A DNA stretch of 64,000 nt from NCBI RefSeq assembly GCF_039542225.1, contig NZ_BAABHS010000007.1, positions 62,001-126,000 of the forward strand, in the 5' to 3' direction. This DNA is from Yinghuangia aomiensis. Its GTDB lineage: Bacteria > Actinomycetota > Actinomycetes > Streptomycetales > Streptomycetaceae. Shown here one piece after another: positions 44,034 through 53,748 of the stretch (the stretch's first letter is position 1; every line of letters begins with the position of its first letter). The notes under the pieces are model-generated. The model did no database searches. It was not told the origin of the DNA and worked only from the letters and a program-made list of their open reading frames with translations. The translations under genes were made by a program, and so were the position numbers.

Positions 44034-45263
44034 TCAGGAGACCGGCTCGCGCTCCACCGGGCAGCTCATGCAGCGGGGGCCGCCGCGGCCCCGGCCGAGT
44101 TCGCTGCCGCGCACCGTGACCACCTCGATGCCGTTCTTGCGCAGGAAGGTGTTGGTGGTGACGTTGCGCTCGTAGGCGAAGACCACTCCGGGTTCGACGG
44201 CGAGGACGTTGCAGCCGTCGTCCCACTGCTCGCGCTCGGCCGAGCGCACGTCCTGGGTCGCGGCCAGCACGTTGATGCTGTCCAGGCCGAGCGCCTTGGC
44301 GATGGCCGTGTGCATGTCGTCGGCCGGGTGGTCGGTGACCTTCAGCTCGTCGTCGTTGTCGCCGGGCTCGATCGTGTACGACGGGAGCATCCCCATGCCG
44401 GCGTACTTGGTGAAGGTGTCGCCGTCGAGCATCGTCATGACGGTGTCGAGGTGCATGAAGGCGCGGGCCTTCGGCATCTTCAGGGCGACGATCTTCGTGG
44501 CGGAGCCGTGCTGGAAGAGCTTCTGGGCGAGCGCTTCGACGCCCATCGGGGTGGTGCGCTCGCTCATGCCGACCAGCACCGCGCCGTTGCCGATGACCAG
44601 GACGTCGCCGCCCTCCATGGTCGCCGGGTAGGAGGACTGGCCGGGGTTCCACACGTTGAAGTCGCCCTTGGCGAACATCGGGTGGTAGCCGTAGATCGCT
44701 TCGAAGTGCACGGTTTCGCGGCGCCGGGCGGGCATCTGCATCGCATTGATGGTGACGCCGTCGTACACCCATGCGGACGTGTCGCGGGTGAACAGGTGGT
44801 TCGGCAGCGGCTTGAGGACGAAGTCGTCCATGTGCATGGTGTGGAAAGCGACCGAGTGCGGTTCGTCGATGCGTTCGAGGATCTCGCGCTTGGTGATGCC
44901 GCCGATGAGGTGCTTGACCAGCGTCTGGATGTCGAGGCCCTCGAACAGGCCGCGCAGCTCGTCGATGGCGAGGAGGCCGTACTGGCGTTCGTCGAACACC
45001 CGGTCGAGGACCAGCTTCTTGGCGGCCGGCTCGTTGCCGAGGGTCTCCTTGAGGAGATCGGCGAACAGGTAGACGGTGATGCCGCGGTCCCGCAGGGCGT
45101 CCGCGAACGCGTCGTGCTCCTCGCGGGCCCGCTTGACCCACAGGACGTCGTCGAAGAGCAGTTCGTCCTTGTTGGTCGGGGTGAGGCGCTTCAGCTCCAG
45201 GTCCGGCCGGTGCAGGATGACCTGCTTGAGCCGCCCGGTCTCCGACTGGACGTTGAATCCCAT
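44034..45263 (-). CDS. arcA: Arginine deiminase
   Basis: Hydrolyses arginine to citrulline and ammonia, the first step of the pathway. 409 aa. Guanidino-group motifs FTRDTSAWVYDGVTINAMQM, TMEGGDVLVIGNGAVLVGM, AFMHLDTVMTMLDGD and the catalytic cysteine in GGPRCMSCPVERE. All match active enzymes. ATG 45263 has AAGGAGG 5 bases upstream. It follows the antiporter gene by 111 bases and precedes arcB by 77, so the set is probably one operon. It provides ATP and ammonia from arginine under energy or acid stress. Confidence 0.96.
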   Translation of the reverse strand: MGFNVQSETGRLKQVILHRPDLELKRLTPTNKDELLFDDVLWVKRAREEHDAFADALRDRGITVYLFADLLKETLGNEPAAKKLVLDRVFDERQYGLLAIDELRGLFEGLDIQTLVKHLIGGITKREILERIDEPHSVAFHTMHMDDFVLKPLPNHLFTRDTSAWVYDGVTINAMQMPARRRETVHFEAIYGYHPMFAKGDFNVWNPGQSSYPATMEGGDVLVIGNGAVLVGMSERTTPMGVEALAQKLFQHGSATKIVALKMPKARAFMHLDTVMTMLDGDTFTKYAGMGMLPSYTIEPGDNDDELKVTDHPADDMHTAIAKALGLDSINVLAATQDVRSAEREQWDDGCNVLAVEPGVVFAYERNVTTNTFLRKNGIEVVTVRGSELGRGRGGPRCMSCPVEREPVS

Positions 45264-45374
45264 GGGAACCTCCTTGGCAGTGCGGGGATCTCCCGCGGAT
45301 GTGGGGGCCGTTGAACCGAGCGGCTCGGAGCGGCTCAAAGCGGTGAAGAGCCGCCCGCAGCGAGCCGGAGCGGG

Positions 45375-46805
45375 TCACTCCTCGGTGGAGGACGCCGTGC
45401 CGACCGCCTTTCCGGACTTGTCGTGGACGACTTCGTTGGGTCCGTACTCACCCCGGGACGCTTTCACCCAGATGTAGACGGGGATGCCCACGAGCAGCAT
45501 GATCAGACCCTTCAGGACCGCGTCCTCGCCGGCGCCGTAGACCATCCAGAGCGTGAACGCCATGCCCACGATCGCGATGGCCAGGTCTCCGGCGAGGGCA
45601 CCGCGGCTGACCGCCCGCTCCCGGGTCACCAGCCAGAACAGCTGGGCGGAAGCGGAGAACAGGTACGGGATGACCGTGGTGACGGTGGCCAGCAGCAGGA
45701 TCGTCTCGAAGGCGTCCTCGGACCACAGGTAGTTGACGGCCATGACGATGATCGTCAGGACGGTGCCGACCAGGATGCCCACCGTGGGGACGCCGGCCTT
45801 GCTGAGCTTGCCGAACGCCTTGGGGAACATGCCGTCGCGGGACGCCGCGTAGGGCATTTCGGCGACCAGCAGCGTCCAGCCGTTGAGCGCGCCGAGGCCG
45901 GAGATGATCGCCATCGCGGCCATCACGCCGCCCCACGCGCTGCCGCCGAACATGTTGTTCAGGGCGTCGGAGAACGGGGCGGTCGAGCCGACCAGCTGGT
46001 CGTGCGGGACGTTGCCGAAGATGGCGACGGTGGACAGCATGTAGACCACCGCGCAGGCGAGCGTGCCGTACACGGACGCGCGGCCGATGTTCCGCTCCGG
46101 GTTCTTCACGCGCTCGGCGGCGATGGAGACCGCTTCGATGCCGGAGTAGGCGAAGACGACGAGTGCGGCGGACGTCTGGAGGGCATGCAGGAAGCTGCCG
46201 CCGGCGGCGTTGAACGGGCCGAAGTTGGCGCTCTGCATGAAGAAGAGGCCGACGATGGCGACGAACAGCAGCGGCACGAACTTCAGCACCGTGGTGACCA
46301 GCTGGAACGCGCCCATGTTCTTGACGCCGGAGACGTTCACCAGCGCGGGCACGGCGAGGCCGACCAGGGCGATGACGATCTTCCCGATCGTCGAGTCCCA
46401 GTGCAGGAAGTAGTTGACGTAGCCGACCCAGGCGACGGCGATGCCCGCGTTGCCCGCCCACGCGGTGATCCAGAAGGACCACGCGTTGAGGAAGCCGGGG
46501 AACTCGCCGAACGCGTCGCGGGCGTAGGCGTACGGGCCGCCGGACGACGGGATGCGGCGGCCCAGCTTGCCGAAGATGACGGCGAGGCAAAGGGCACCGA
46601 TCGTGACCAGCCCGAAGGCCAGAATCGATACGGTGCCGTATTTGGCGAGGGTCGCCGGGAGCAGGAAGATGCCGGTTCCGATGACACCGCCGATGACCAG
46701 CGCGGTGGCTTGGGGAAGCCCGAGAGTGCCTTTGCCTTCGTCGGGGATGTCCGCGGTCGGTGCGTCGGCGACCGGCGCGCCCGACGGAGCCGCTGGTTGG
46801 CCCAT
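45375..46805 (-). CDS. arcD: APC-family amino acid permease, probable arginine/ornithine antiporter
   Basis: A 476-aa, about 12-TM transporter of the basic amino acid antiporter group (AdiC/PotE/ArcD-like). Motif GGVIGTGIFLLPATLAKYG in TM1, SSGGPYAYARDAFGEFPGFL, FAYSGIEAVSIAAERVKNPE and NGWTLLVAEMPYAASRDG are typical. Its place as first gene before arcA-arcB-arcC makes arginine uptake with ornithine export the best assignment; it is not homologous in detail to the Pseudomonas ArcD family, so the symbol is by context. The C-terminus is short and hydrophilic. Confidence 0.85.
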   Translation of the reverse strand: MGQPAAPSGAPVADAPTADIPDEGKGTLGLPQATALVIGGVIGTGIFLLPATLAKYGTVSILAFGLVTIGALCLAVIFGKLGRRIPSSGGPYAYARDAFGEFPGFLNAWSFWITAWAGNAGIAVAWVGYVNYFLHWDSTIGKIVIALVGLAVPALVNVSGVKNMGAFQLVTTVLKFVPLLFVAIVGLFFMQSANFGPFNAAGGSFLHALQTSAALVVFAYSGIEAVSIAAERVKNPERNIGRASVYGTLACAVVYMLSTVAIFGNVPHDQLVGSTAPFSDALNNMFGGSAWGGVMAAMAIISGLGALNGWTLLVAEMPYAASRDGMFPKAFGKLSKAGVPTVGILVGTVLTIIVMAVNYLWSEDAFETILLLATVTTVIPYLFSASAQLFWLVTRERAVSRGALAGDLAIAIVGMAFTLWMVYGAGEDAVLKGLIMLLVGIPVYIWVKASRGEYGPNEVVHDKSGKAVGTASSTEE

Positions 46806-47201
46806 CTCGATCCTCCTGAATCGGCGCTCGCGAGCTGGCGCGACCGCACGCGGGGACGTACGGACGCGCGACGAAGAATCACGTTGTGGAGAGTTGGGAA
46901 GACTCCTGTGGTTCTTTGTGATGTTTTGTGGTGCTTTGGAGAAGATTCGACCAGATATCGGCGAATCCCTCTACTCGCGATCCCGCTCCCGAGCGACCGC
47001 CCCGACGTCCCGCAGGAGTCGCGGCCTCGACCGACCGTCGGCTCCCGGCGACCAGGACACCGGTCCCGACCGGCGGAATATCCGGACAATGGCGCATCAA
47101 TACCCGCACCAATACGCACAAACCCCCGGCCCTCGACCGCGCGGAATGCCGCGTGGCCGAGGGCCGGGGATACGTGCCGGAAGGCGGGCCGCCCGCCCCG
47201 G
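46806..47201. promoter_or_regulatory. arc operon promoter region with AT-rich repeats; pnkp terminator
   Basis: 396 bases without a gene. An AT-rich island (46905-46945) carries TTTGTGATG (46915-46923) and TTTGTGGTG (46925-46933), repeats 10 bp apart, about 115 bases upstream of arcD. Farther along, CCCCGGCCCTCG (47124-47135) pairs with CGAGGGCCGGGG (47158-47169), a terminator for the pnkp gene. Confidence 0.55.
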
Positions 47202-49988
47202 CTACAACCGGGGGTCGACCGGCTCGGACTCCAATGCGAGGACCGCGAACACCGGTTCGTGCACCCGCCACAGTCCCTCGCCCGCGCTGAGCCGGTCGAG
47301 GGACTCCAGGCCCAGCGCGTGCTCGCGCAGCGCCAGGGACCGCTTGTGCCCGAGGTGCCGGTGCCGCAAGCGCTCCAAGTGCTCGGGCTCGGCGTAATCG
47401 GGGCCGTAGATGATCCGCAGGTACTCCGGCCCGCGCACCTTCACGCCCGGCTGCACCCGCGTTCCCGCGGGCCGATCGCCCTCCGCGGCCAGCGGCTTGA
47501 CGACCATGCCCTCGCCCCCGGCCCCGGTCAGCTCCTCCCACCAGGCGATCCCGGCGGCGACCTGCCCGGGATCGCGCACGTCCACCACCAGGCGCCCGGT
47601 CGGGGCCAGCAGCCCCGACGGATCGGCGGCCACCAGCCGGTCGGCGAGCGCCAAGTGCCAGTCGTGGCCGTTGCCGGTGTACGACGCGCCGCGCCCGGCC
47701 AGCACCTGGAACGGCGCGAACCGCAGCCCGTCGAGACCGTCGACCGGCCAGCAGTACTGGCGGTACGCCTCGGTGAACGCCCGCGCGTTCGCCTCCCGCG
47801 TGCCGGTACGGGCGGACACGTCCGCGACGTCGACCCCGCGGGCGGCGGCCCGCGCCAGCGCCGCCGCGGCCGCGGGCAGCGCCGAACCCGCCGCGGCACC
47901 CACCGCGGCGTACTGGCGGCGCAGCAGCTCCACGGCCTTCGCCGACCACGGCATCAACTCGGCGTCGAGCAGCAGCCAGTCCGTCCCCAGCTCGTCCCAC
48001 AGCCCGGCCGCGTCCACCGCGGCCCGCAGCCGGCCGAGGAACTCCTCGGTCAGCTCCGGCGACGGCAGGAACGACCGCCCGGTGCGCGTCCACAGCGCAC
48101 CCGTGCCCTCGGCGATGCCGAACGCGTCCAGCGCCGCCTCCTGGTCGCGGCACACCAGCGCCACCGCACGCGACCCCATGTGCTTCTCCTCGCACACCAC
48201 CAGGCCGATGCCGTCCTCGCGGAACTGCGCGAACGCCTGCTCGGGATGCTCCAGCAGCCCCGGCCGGTCCGACGTGGCACACGGCGCCATCGTCGGCGGC
48301 AGGTAGACCAGCCACCGCGGGTCGATCGCGAACCGGCTCATCACCTCCAACGCCGCCGCCGCGTTCTCGCCGCGCACCATCACCCGGCCGCCGGTCCGGG
48401 TCTCCACGACCCGGCGGCCCATCGGGTCGTCGGGAACCAGCACGTCGGACAACGCCAAGGGGCGCCCGTCTCGGCCGCCGGGAGCGGCGGCGCGCAGCGG
48501 CCGGACCGGCTCGTACCAGACCTGCTCGGCGGGCACCGCCACCAGCTCGCGCTCCGGGTACCGCAGCGCGGTCAGCTCACCGCCGAACACGCAGCCGGTG
48601 TCCAGGCAGATGGTGTTGTTCACCCATTCGGCGCGCGGCATGGGGGTGTGGCCGTACACGACGGTCGCGCGGCCGCGGTACTCCTCCGCCCACGGGTAGC
48701 GGACGGGGAGGCCGTACTCGTCGGTCTCGCCGGTCGTGTCCCCGTACAGCGCGAAGCTGCGCACCCGGCCCGACGTGCGGCCGTGGTACTTCTCGGGCAG
48801 CCCGGCATGCGCGACGACGAGGCTGCCGCCGTCGAGCAGGTAGTGGCTCACCATCCGGTCGCAGAACGCCACGACGTCGGCCCGGAACTCGTCGCTCTCC
48901 GCCTCCAGCTGCGCAAGCGACTCGGCGAGCCCGTGCGTGACGCTCACCTTGCGGCCGCGCAGCGCCCGCAGCAGCTTGTTCTCGTGGTTGCCCGGCACGC
49001 AGACCGCATGCCCGGCCGCGACCATGCCCATCACCAGACGCAGCACACCCGGCGTGTCCGGACCGCGGTCGACGAGGTCGCCGACGAATACCGCGGTACG
49101 GCCGTCCGGGTGCACGGCATCGACGGCCCGCCCGGCGTCGTCGCGGACGAGTGCGTAGCCGAGCCGCACCAGCAGCGTCTCGAGTTCGGCGCGGCAGCCG
49201 TGGATGTCACCGACGATGTCGAACGGCCCGGTGAGGTGCCGGAGGTCGTTGTACCGCTTCTCGAGGACGATCCGCGCGGCCGCGATCTCCTCGACACCCC
49301 GCAGGTGATGCACCTTGCGGAACCCCTCGCGCTCCAGATGCCGCAGCGACCGCGTCATGTCCCGGCGCTGCCGCGTGATCACGCTGCGGGGCAGGTGCTT
49401 GCGGTCCTCCCGCTGCGCGTTCCGCGCGAAGCACTCGTCTTCCGGGACGTCCAGCACGATCGCCACCGGCAGCACGTCGTGCTCCCGCGCCAACTGCACC
49501 AACTGCGCCCTTGCGCCCTGCTGGACGTTCGTCGCGTCGACCACGGTCAGCCGCCCGGCGGCCAGCCGCACCCCCGCGACGTGGTGCAGCAGCGCGAACG
49601 CGTCCTTCGACGCGGCCTGGTCGTTCTCGTCGTCGGACACCATGCCGCGGAAGAAGTCCGAGGAGAGGACTTGGGTGCCGCGGAAATGGCTGCGCGCGAA
49701 GGTCGACTTGCCGGCGCCTGTGGTGCCTATGAGGACGACGAGGGAGAGGTCGGGGACGGGGAGGGGGCGGTCGGTGGGGTGGTCGGGGGCGCGGTTGGAG
49801 GTGCGGTCGGGGGTGCGGCGGCCTCGGGTGGGGCGGTCGGGGACGGAGGCTGGAGCGTGGTCTGTCCGATGGTTCGGGGTGCGGTCGGGGGTGTCGGCAA
49901 GGGGCTGCTCCGGAGCGTGGTCCGGGGTCGGGTTCGGGCTGTGCTCCGGGGCCGGTTCCGGGGTGCCGAAGGCTGCGGCGGTGGTCAT
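47202..49988 (-). CDS. pnkp: Polynucleotide kinase-phosphatase / ligase (Pnkp of the RNA-repair system)
   Basis: Trifunctional RNA end-healing and sealing protein, 928 aa. Kinase P-loop IGTTGAGKST (87-96); metallophosphatase motifs DIVGDIHGC (257-265), VFVGDLVDRGPD and VPGNHENK; ligase/adenylyltransferase motif CEEKHMGSRAV, where the EKxxGSR lysine would be adenylylated, and GEGMVVKPLA. The first ~78 residues are a Pro/Asp/His/Arg-rich repeat (PDHAPEQ, PDRTPNH, PDRTSNR, APDHPTDR) absent from typical members. Its ATG overlaps the hen1 stop (ATGA), so both are coupled. With Hen1 it repairs tRNA or RNA cut by ribotoxins. Confidence 0.93.
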   Translation of the reverse strand: MTTAAAFGTPEPAPEHSPNPTPDHAPEQPLADTPDRTPNHRTDHAPASVPDRPTRGRRTPDRTSNRAPDHPTDRPLPVPDLSLVVLIGTTGAGKSTFARSHFRGTQVLSSDFFRGMVSDDENDQAASKDAFALLHHVAGVRLAAGRLTVVDATNVQQGARAQLVQLAREHDVLPVAIVLDVPEDECFARNAQREDRKHLPRSVITRQRRDMTRSLRHLEREGFRKVHHLRGVEEIAAARIVLEKRYNDLRHLTGPFDIVGDIHGCRAELETLLVRLGYALVRDDAGRAVDAVHPDGRTAVFVGDLVDRGPDTPGVLRLVMGMVAAGHAVCVPGNHENKLLRALRGRKVSVTHGLAESLAQLEAESDEFRADVVAFCDRMVSHYLLDGGSLVVAHAGLPEKYHGRTSGRVRSFALYGDTTGETDEYGLPVRYPWAEEYRGRATVVYGHTPMPRAEWVNNTICLDTGCVFGGELTALRYPERELVAVPAEQVWYEPVRPLRAAAPGGRDGRPLALSDVLVPDDPMGRRVVETRTGGRVMVRGENAAAALEVMSRFAIDPRWLVYLPPTMAPCATSDRPGLLEHPEQAFAQFREDGIGLVVCEEKHMGSRAVALVCRDQEAALDAFGIAEGTGALWTRTGRSFLPSPELTEEFLGRLRAAVDAAGLWDELGTDWLLLDAELMPWSAKAVELLRRQYAAVGAAAGSALPAAAAALARAAARGVDVADVSARTGTREANARAFTEAYRQYCWPVDGLDGLRFAPFQVLAGRGASYTGNGHDWHLALADRLVAADPSGLLAPTGRLVVDVRDPGQVAAGIAWWEELTGAGGEGMVVKPLAAEGDRPAGTRVQPGVKVRGPEYLRIIYGPDYAEPEHLERLRHRHLGHKRSLALREHALGLESLDRLSAGEGLWRVHEPVFAVLALESEPVDPRL

Positions 49989-52417
49989 GCGGTGGCTCCT
50001 TCGGCGGTGAGGGTGGCGCCGGTCGGGTGGTGGTCGGTGATCGTGGAGGCGGGTTGCCGGTTGGTCCTTGCGGTCGTGGCGCCGGCTTGCCGGTCGGTGG
50101 TCGTGGGGGTTCCGCCTTGCCGACGCTCACCCGCTCGGCCGGGCTCGGCCGCGTGCGGGTCGACGGCCGCGGCAGTCGACGATTCGTGTGCGGTGGCCGC
50201 GGCACCCGTTTCCGGGGCCCCGTCCGTCTGGGTGAAGACGGCCATCTGCGTGGGCGAGCCCAGCTCGGGGTCGGCGTCGCCGACACCCGAGAACACCACG
50301 TCGTAGCCGTAGCGCTCGCCGACCGCGGCGGCCCACGCCCGGAACCGGGCGCGGTCCCACTCGAACCGGTGGTCGCTGTGCCGCATCGCGCCTAGTGGCA
50401 GCCCGTGGCCCCCCTCTTCCTCAGGGGCGTAGCGGACGTTGTACTCGACGTTCGGCGTGGTCACCACGACGGCTCCCGGACGGGCGTCCCCGAAGACCAC
50501 GAACTCGAGCGCGGGCAAACGTGGTTCGTCCACATGCTCGATGACCTCGGACAGCACCGCGGCATCGAACCCGGCCAGGCGCGCGTCGGTGTACGTCAAC
50601 GCGCCCTGCATCAGCCGAACCCGCGCGCGCTGCCGCTCCCCCATCCGCTCGAGACGCAGCTTCCGCGCGGCGATCTGCAAAGCCCGCGCCGACACGTCGA
50701 CGCCCACCACCTCGGTGAACCGCCGCTCTTTGAGCAGCTCACCCACCAACTTCCCGTCCCCGCAGCCGAGGTCGAGCACCCGCGCGGCCCCCACGCCCCG
50801 CAGCGCTCCGAGGATCGCGTCCCGCCGGTGCGTGGCGAGTGCGACGGGTTTCGCGGGGGTGTCGACGACGGCTTCGGCAGGGGACGTGGAGAGTCCGGTG
50901 GTCGAGACGACAGCAGAGACCGTGGTCACGACGGCGTCGGCAGCCGGGGCGCCGGCGTCACCGGCAGCCGCCGGGGACTGGGCGACGGCCGCGACCGACC
51001 CACCCACGGTGGCATCGACCCCGGCGTGAGCCTGGGCCTGGACCCCGGCGTGGGCCTGGGCCTGCGCCCCGGCAAGGGCCTCCGCCCCGGCGTGAGCCTG
51101 GACCCCAGCTCGAGCCCGAACCCGGATCTCGCTCGAAGCCAAGCCGCCCGTCGCGGCCTCGGCTTCGGCCCGGGTCGGCCGCCCCGTCCCGGCGCCAGGC
51201 CGGGTGTCGGCACCGGCCCGTCCACGACCGACGCCGTCGAGGGCTCGCGCCGTTCCGCCGTCGGCACTTTCCGGCGCCGACGGGTCGGCCCGGTGCGTCC
51301 GAACCCCCGCGTCGGACGCACCGGACTCCTTGCCGGCCTGAGCCTCGCGCTCGGCCGAATCCCTCATCCCCACGCCCGAGGCAGTCCCGTCCGGGACCTC
51401 CCGCTCCCCTGTTCCCGCGCGCACGGCGTCAGTCGCCGCGACCTCCATCGAGGCTGCCCGCGCCCATTCCCCCTCCTCGGAGGCGTGGGCAACAGACGGC
51501 GCACCCGGGCCATCCGTCCCGGGCCGTGCCGAGGCGTCGACCGCGGTGGCGTCCGCGGTCTCCGAACCGGCAGCGACCGGCGCGGCCGCGCCGTCGTCCG
51601 ACAGGTCCGTGTCTTCAAGGACCGCGTCGTCGAGGACCGCGTCTTCGGGGACCGCGTTGTCGAAGTCCTCCGGGCGGGTGTCGTCGATCTCGGCGAGCCG
51701 CTGGAGCGCGGTGCGAGTCAGGCTGGGCCGACGGGACAGGAAGCGGCGGGTGATCGTGCCGCGCTCCGGGTGGGTGGCCAGCCAGCCCTCGCCGGCGCGC
51801 AGCAGCTTCTCGACTTCTTCCGGCGTCACCCAGTAGTGCTTGGCGTCGTCGAGCACCGGCAGCAGGACATACAGGTGCCGGAGCGCGTCGGCCACGCGGA
51901 ACGTCCCGGTCAGACGCAACCGCACGTACCGCGAGTCGCCCCACTCCGGGAAGCGCTCGTCGAGCGCCACCGGTTCGGCCTCGACCGTCCACCCGAGCGG
52001 CTCGAACAGCCCGCGCACCAGCCGCGGCCCGCCGCGCGACGGCAGCGCCGGCACGCGGACCTCCAACGGCCACAGCTCGTCCACGAGTTCGGGACGCCGG
52101 TCGCAGCGCGCCTGCATCGCCGTCCGGAAGACCGAGCCCAACGCGACGGCAAGCAGCGAGGACGCGGCGTACGGCCGGTCGTTCACGTACTGCGCAAGCG
52201 CGAAGTCGGGCGTGGACTTCTTCGCGCCGCGGACGAGCGCGATCGGGTCGACGTCGAGCAGCAAGGCGACTTCGCAGCGGTCCGGGCCGGCTTCCGGGTA
52301 GAAGACGTGCGCCGTCCCGTGCGCCGTGCCGAACTGCTGCGCCTTCTCCGGATGCTTGTACAGCAGAAATCCGAGGTCGGCGGCGGGCTGGCGCGTGGTG
52401 GCTATCGTCAAGAACAC
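49985..52417 (-). CDS. hen1: 3'-terminal RNA ribose 2'-O-methyltransferase Hen1, with long linker
   Basis: Methylates the 2'-OH at the repair junction so the mended RNA resists re-cleavage. The N-terminal domain (1-250) begins MFLTIATTRQPAADLGFLLY with DFALAQYVNDRPYAASSLLA and activates the Pnkp ligase in known systems. The methyltransferase domain (about 526-738) has RVLDLGCGDGKLVGELL, the metal site SEVIEHVDEPRLPALE and RHSDHRFEW. Between them lies a ~270-residue Ala/Gly/Asp-rich linker with repeats such as AGVQAQAHAG; the protein is 810 aa where about 450-500 is usual. A further Thr/Ala-rich tail follows. GTG 52417 fits the conserved N-terminus. Confidence 0.92.
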   Translation of the reverse strand: MFLTIATTRQPAADLGFLLYKHPEKAQQFGTAHGTAHVFYPEAGPDRCEVALLLDVDPIALVRGAKKSTPDFALAQYVNDRPYAASSLLAVALGSVFRTAMQARCDRRPELVDELWPLEVRVPALPSRGGPRLVRGLFEPLGWTVEAEPVALDERFPEWGDSRYVRLRLTGTFRVADALRHLYVLLPVLDDAKHYWVTPEEVEKLLRAGEGWLATHPERGTITRRFLSRRPSLTRTALQRLAEIDDTRPEDFDNAVPEDAVLDDAVLEDTDLSDDGAAAPVAAGSETADATAVDASARPGTDGPGAPSVAHASEEGEWARAASMEVAATDAVRAGTGEREVPDGTASGVGMRDSAEREAQAGKESGASDAGVRTHRADPSAPESADGGTARALDGVGRGRAGADTRPGAGTGRPTRAEAEAATGGLASSEIRVRARAGVQAHAGAEALAGAQAQAHAGVQAQAHAGVDATVGGSVAAVAQSPAAAGDAGAPAADAVVTTVSAVVSTTGLSTSPAEAVVDTPAKPVALATHRRDAILGALRGVGAARVLDLGCGDGKLVGELLKERRFTEVVGVDVSARALQIAARKLRLERMGERQRARVRLMQGALTYTDARLAGFDAAVLSEVIEHVDEPRLPALEFVVFGDARPGAVVVTTPNVEYNVRYAPEEEGGHGLPLGAMRHSDHRFEWDRARFRAWAAAVGERYGYDVVFSGVGDADPELGSPTQMAVFTQTDGAPETGAAATAHESSTAAAVDPHAAEPGRAGERRQGGTPTTTDRQAGATTARTNRQPASTITDHHPTGATLTAEGATA

Positions 52418-52893
52418 CCGGCCGAGTATCGCGGCACGGCCTCCACCGAAACCACGGGATTTCCCGATGTGCGGGCCCGGCGGCTGCGGTGACGTGACGC
52501 CCCGGCAGCCCGGCGAGAGCCCCGATGCGAGCGCGCCCGGACCGACATGCAGAGGCACCCGGACGGGATCGCCCCAACGTCGCCCCCACCCCACGCCGGA
52601 TCGACGCGCCTGCCACCGCGGCACCACAGCGCGGCAACCCCCACCGCCGCACGAACCCGCCGCGAAGCTGCACATGCCACGAGGTCGCGACCACGCGGCG
52701 GGACTCCCCTGTACCTGTCTTGCCGCCGCCCGAACACACACTTCCCGCAGCACCGTCGCCGCACGACGACTCCGCGCTCACCGCGACAGCACCACACGAT
52801 CGTTCCCGCACTCCTCCCGTCACCGGCAGGGCACGTCGGTCCCGCGGACCCGACCCGCCACCCCCACCTCGGAGACCACACAGCCCCCACACC
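52418..52893. other. Gene-free stretch upstream of hen1
   Basis: 476 bases that are unusually C- and A-rich on the plus strand. No gene, RNA structure or clear repeat is seen; it should contain the hen1-pnkp promoter. Confidence 0.4.
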
Positions 52894-53748
52894 TCAGCAA
52901 GCACGGCGCGCCATCCGCTCCGCCCCGCCGATGTCCAACCGCCGCGCAACGGCCATACGCGCAGAACGACTTGACCGCCGGACACCGCCATCCGCGCCCG
53001 CCGCCGCGGACTCCCCTGCCCGCACGGCACCGCGCTCGATCGGAATCACCTCCGCCAGCTCCGCCCGCAGCCGATGCGGGTCTCTGGGGTGGCCGGCGCC
53101 GACGGCGGAGGCCGGGCCGTCCGGTTCCGGGTCGCCCGGGCCCGGGTCGCAGTGCCGGCAGGCGGCATACGGCGGAACCTCCGCGGCAAGCAACAGCCAC
53201 GGATCGACGGGCGAGTTCGGGAACCAGGTATGGGCTTCCTGGACCGCACGCAGGCGGACCAGTGCGTGGAAGGTGTGCTCCCAGGCCGTCCGGACCCGGG
53301 CGCAGGCTTCCGCGTCGAGGCGGACGTCATCCGGCGCCGCGGTGCCGTCGTACGGTGCGCCGCCGCGGGCGAGCGACCGCAACAGCCGTGCGGTGCGGCC
53401 GAGAACGCGCGTGATGCTGCCGACCGGGTAGAGCACGTCGTCCAGCGGATCGCGCCAAGTCGCCGACCGGCGCAGGGTCAACGGCGTGATCCCGTCGACG
53501 AGCCGTGCGGCGATGCGCAGTTCGTCGGCGGCCCGGCACAGGCACCCCGCGTGCCCGCGGTCGGCGCGCCAGGAGTCGACGGCCCGCAACGCGAACCGCA
53601 GCGAACGCCCCGCGGCCACAAGGCCTTCGGCGGTGGTGGCCGCCACCGCGACCGCGTCGTCGACATCGGCCGCGCGAGCGACGGCGACCGTGGTGGAAGC
53701 TCCGGCAACTGCGGCCGGAGCGGCAGGAATGGTAGGCGTGGAGAACAT
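52894..53748 (-). CDS. Hypothetical protein
   Basis: A 284-aa protein, helical and Ala/Arg-rich. Recognisable pieces: GHAGCLCRAADELRIAARLV, ITRVLGRTARLLRSLARGG, ARVRTAWEHTFHALVRLRAV, HTWFPNSPVDPWLLLAAEVP and the cysteine pair in YAACRHCDPGPGDPEPDG. The C-terminal ~50 residues are Arg/Ala-rich and look unselected. ATG 53748 has GAGGGAG 6 bases upstream. No family known to me; it lies in a decayed region between RNA repair and a toxin-antitoxin remnant. Confidence 0.6.
   Translation of the reverse strand: MFSTPTIPAAPAAVAGASTTVAVARAADVDDAVAVAATTAEGLVAAGRSLRFALRAVDSWRADRGHAGCLCRAADELRIAARLVDGITPLTLRRSATWRDPLDDVLYPVGSITRVLGRTARLLRSLARGGAPYDGTAAPDDVRLDAEACARVRTAWEHTFHALVRLRAVQEAHTWFPNSPVDPWLLLAAEVPPYAACRHCDPGPGDPEPDGPASAVGAGHPRDPHRLRAELAEVIPIERGAVRAGESAAAGADGGVRRSSRSARMAVARRLDIGGAERMARRAC

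Noticed and set aside
45423..50306. 1627-codon plus-strand open frame
   Set aside because: Composition is Asp/Val/Arg/His noise and it is antisense to the permease, pnkp and hen1 genes, all with clear motifs.
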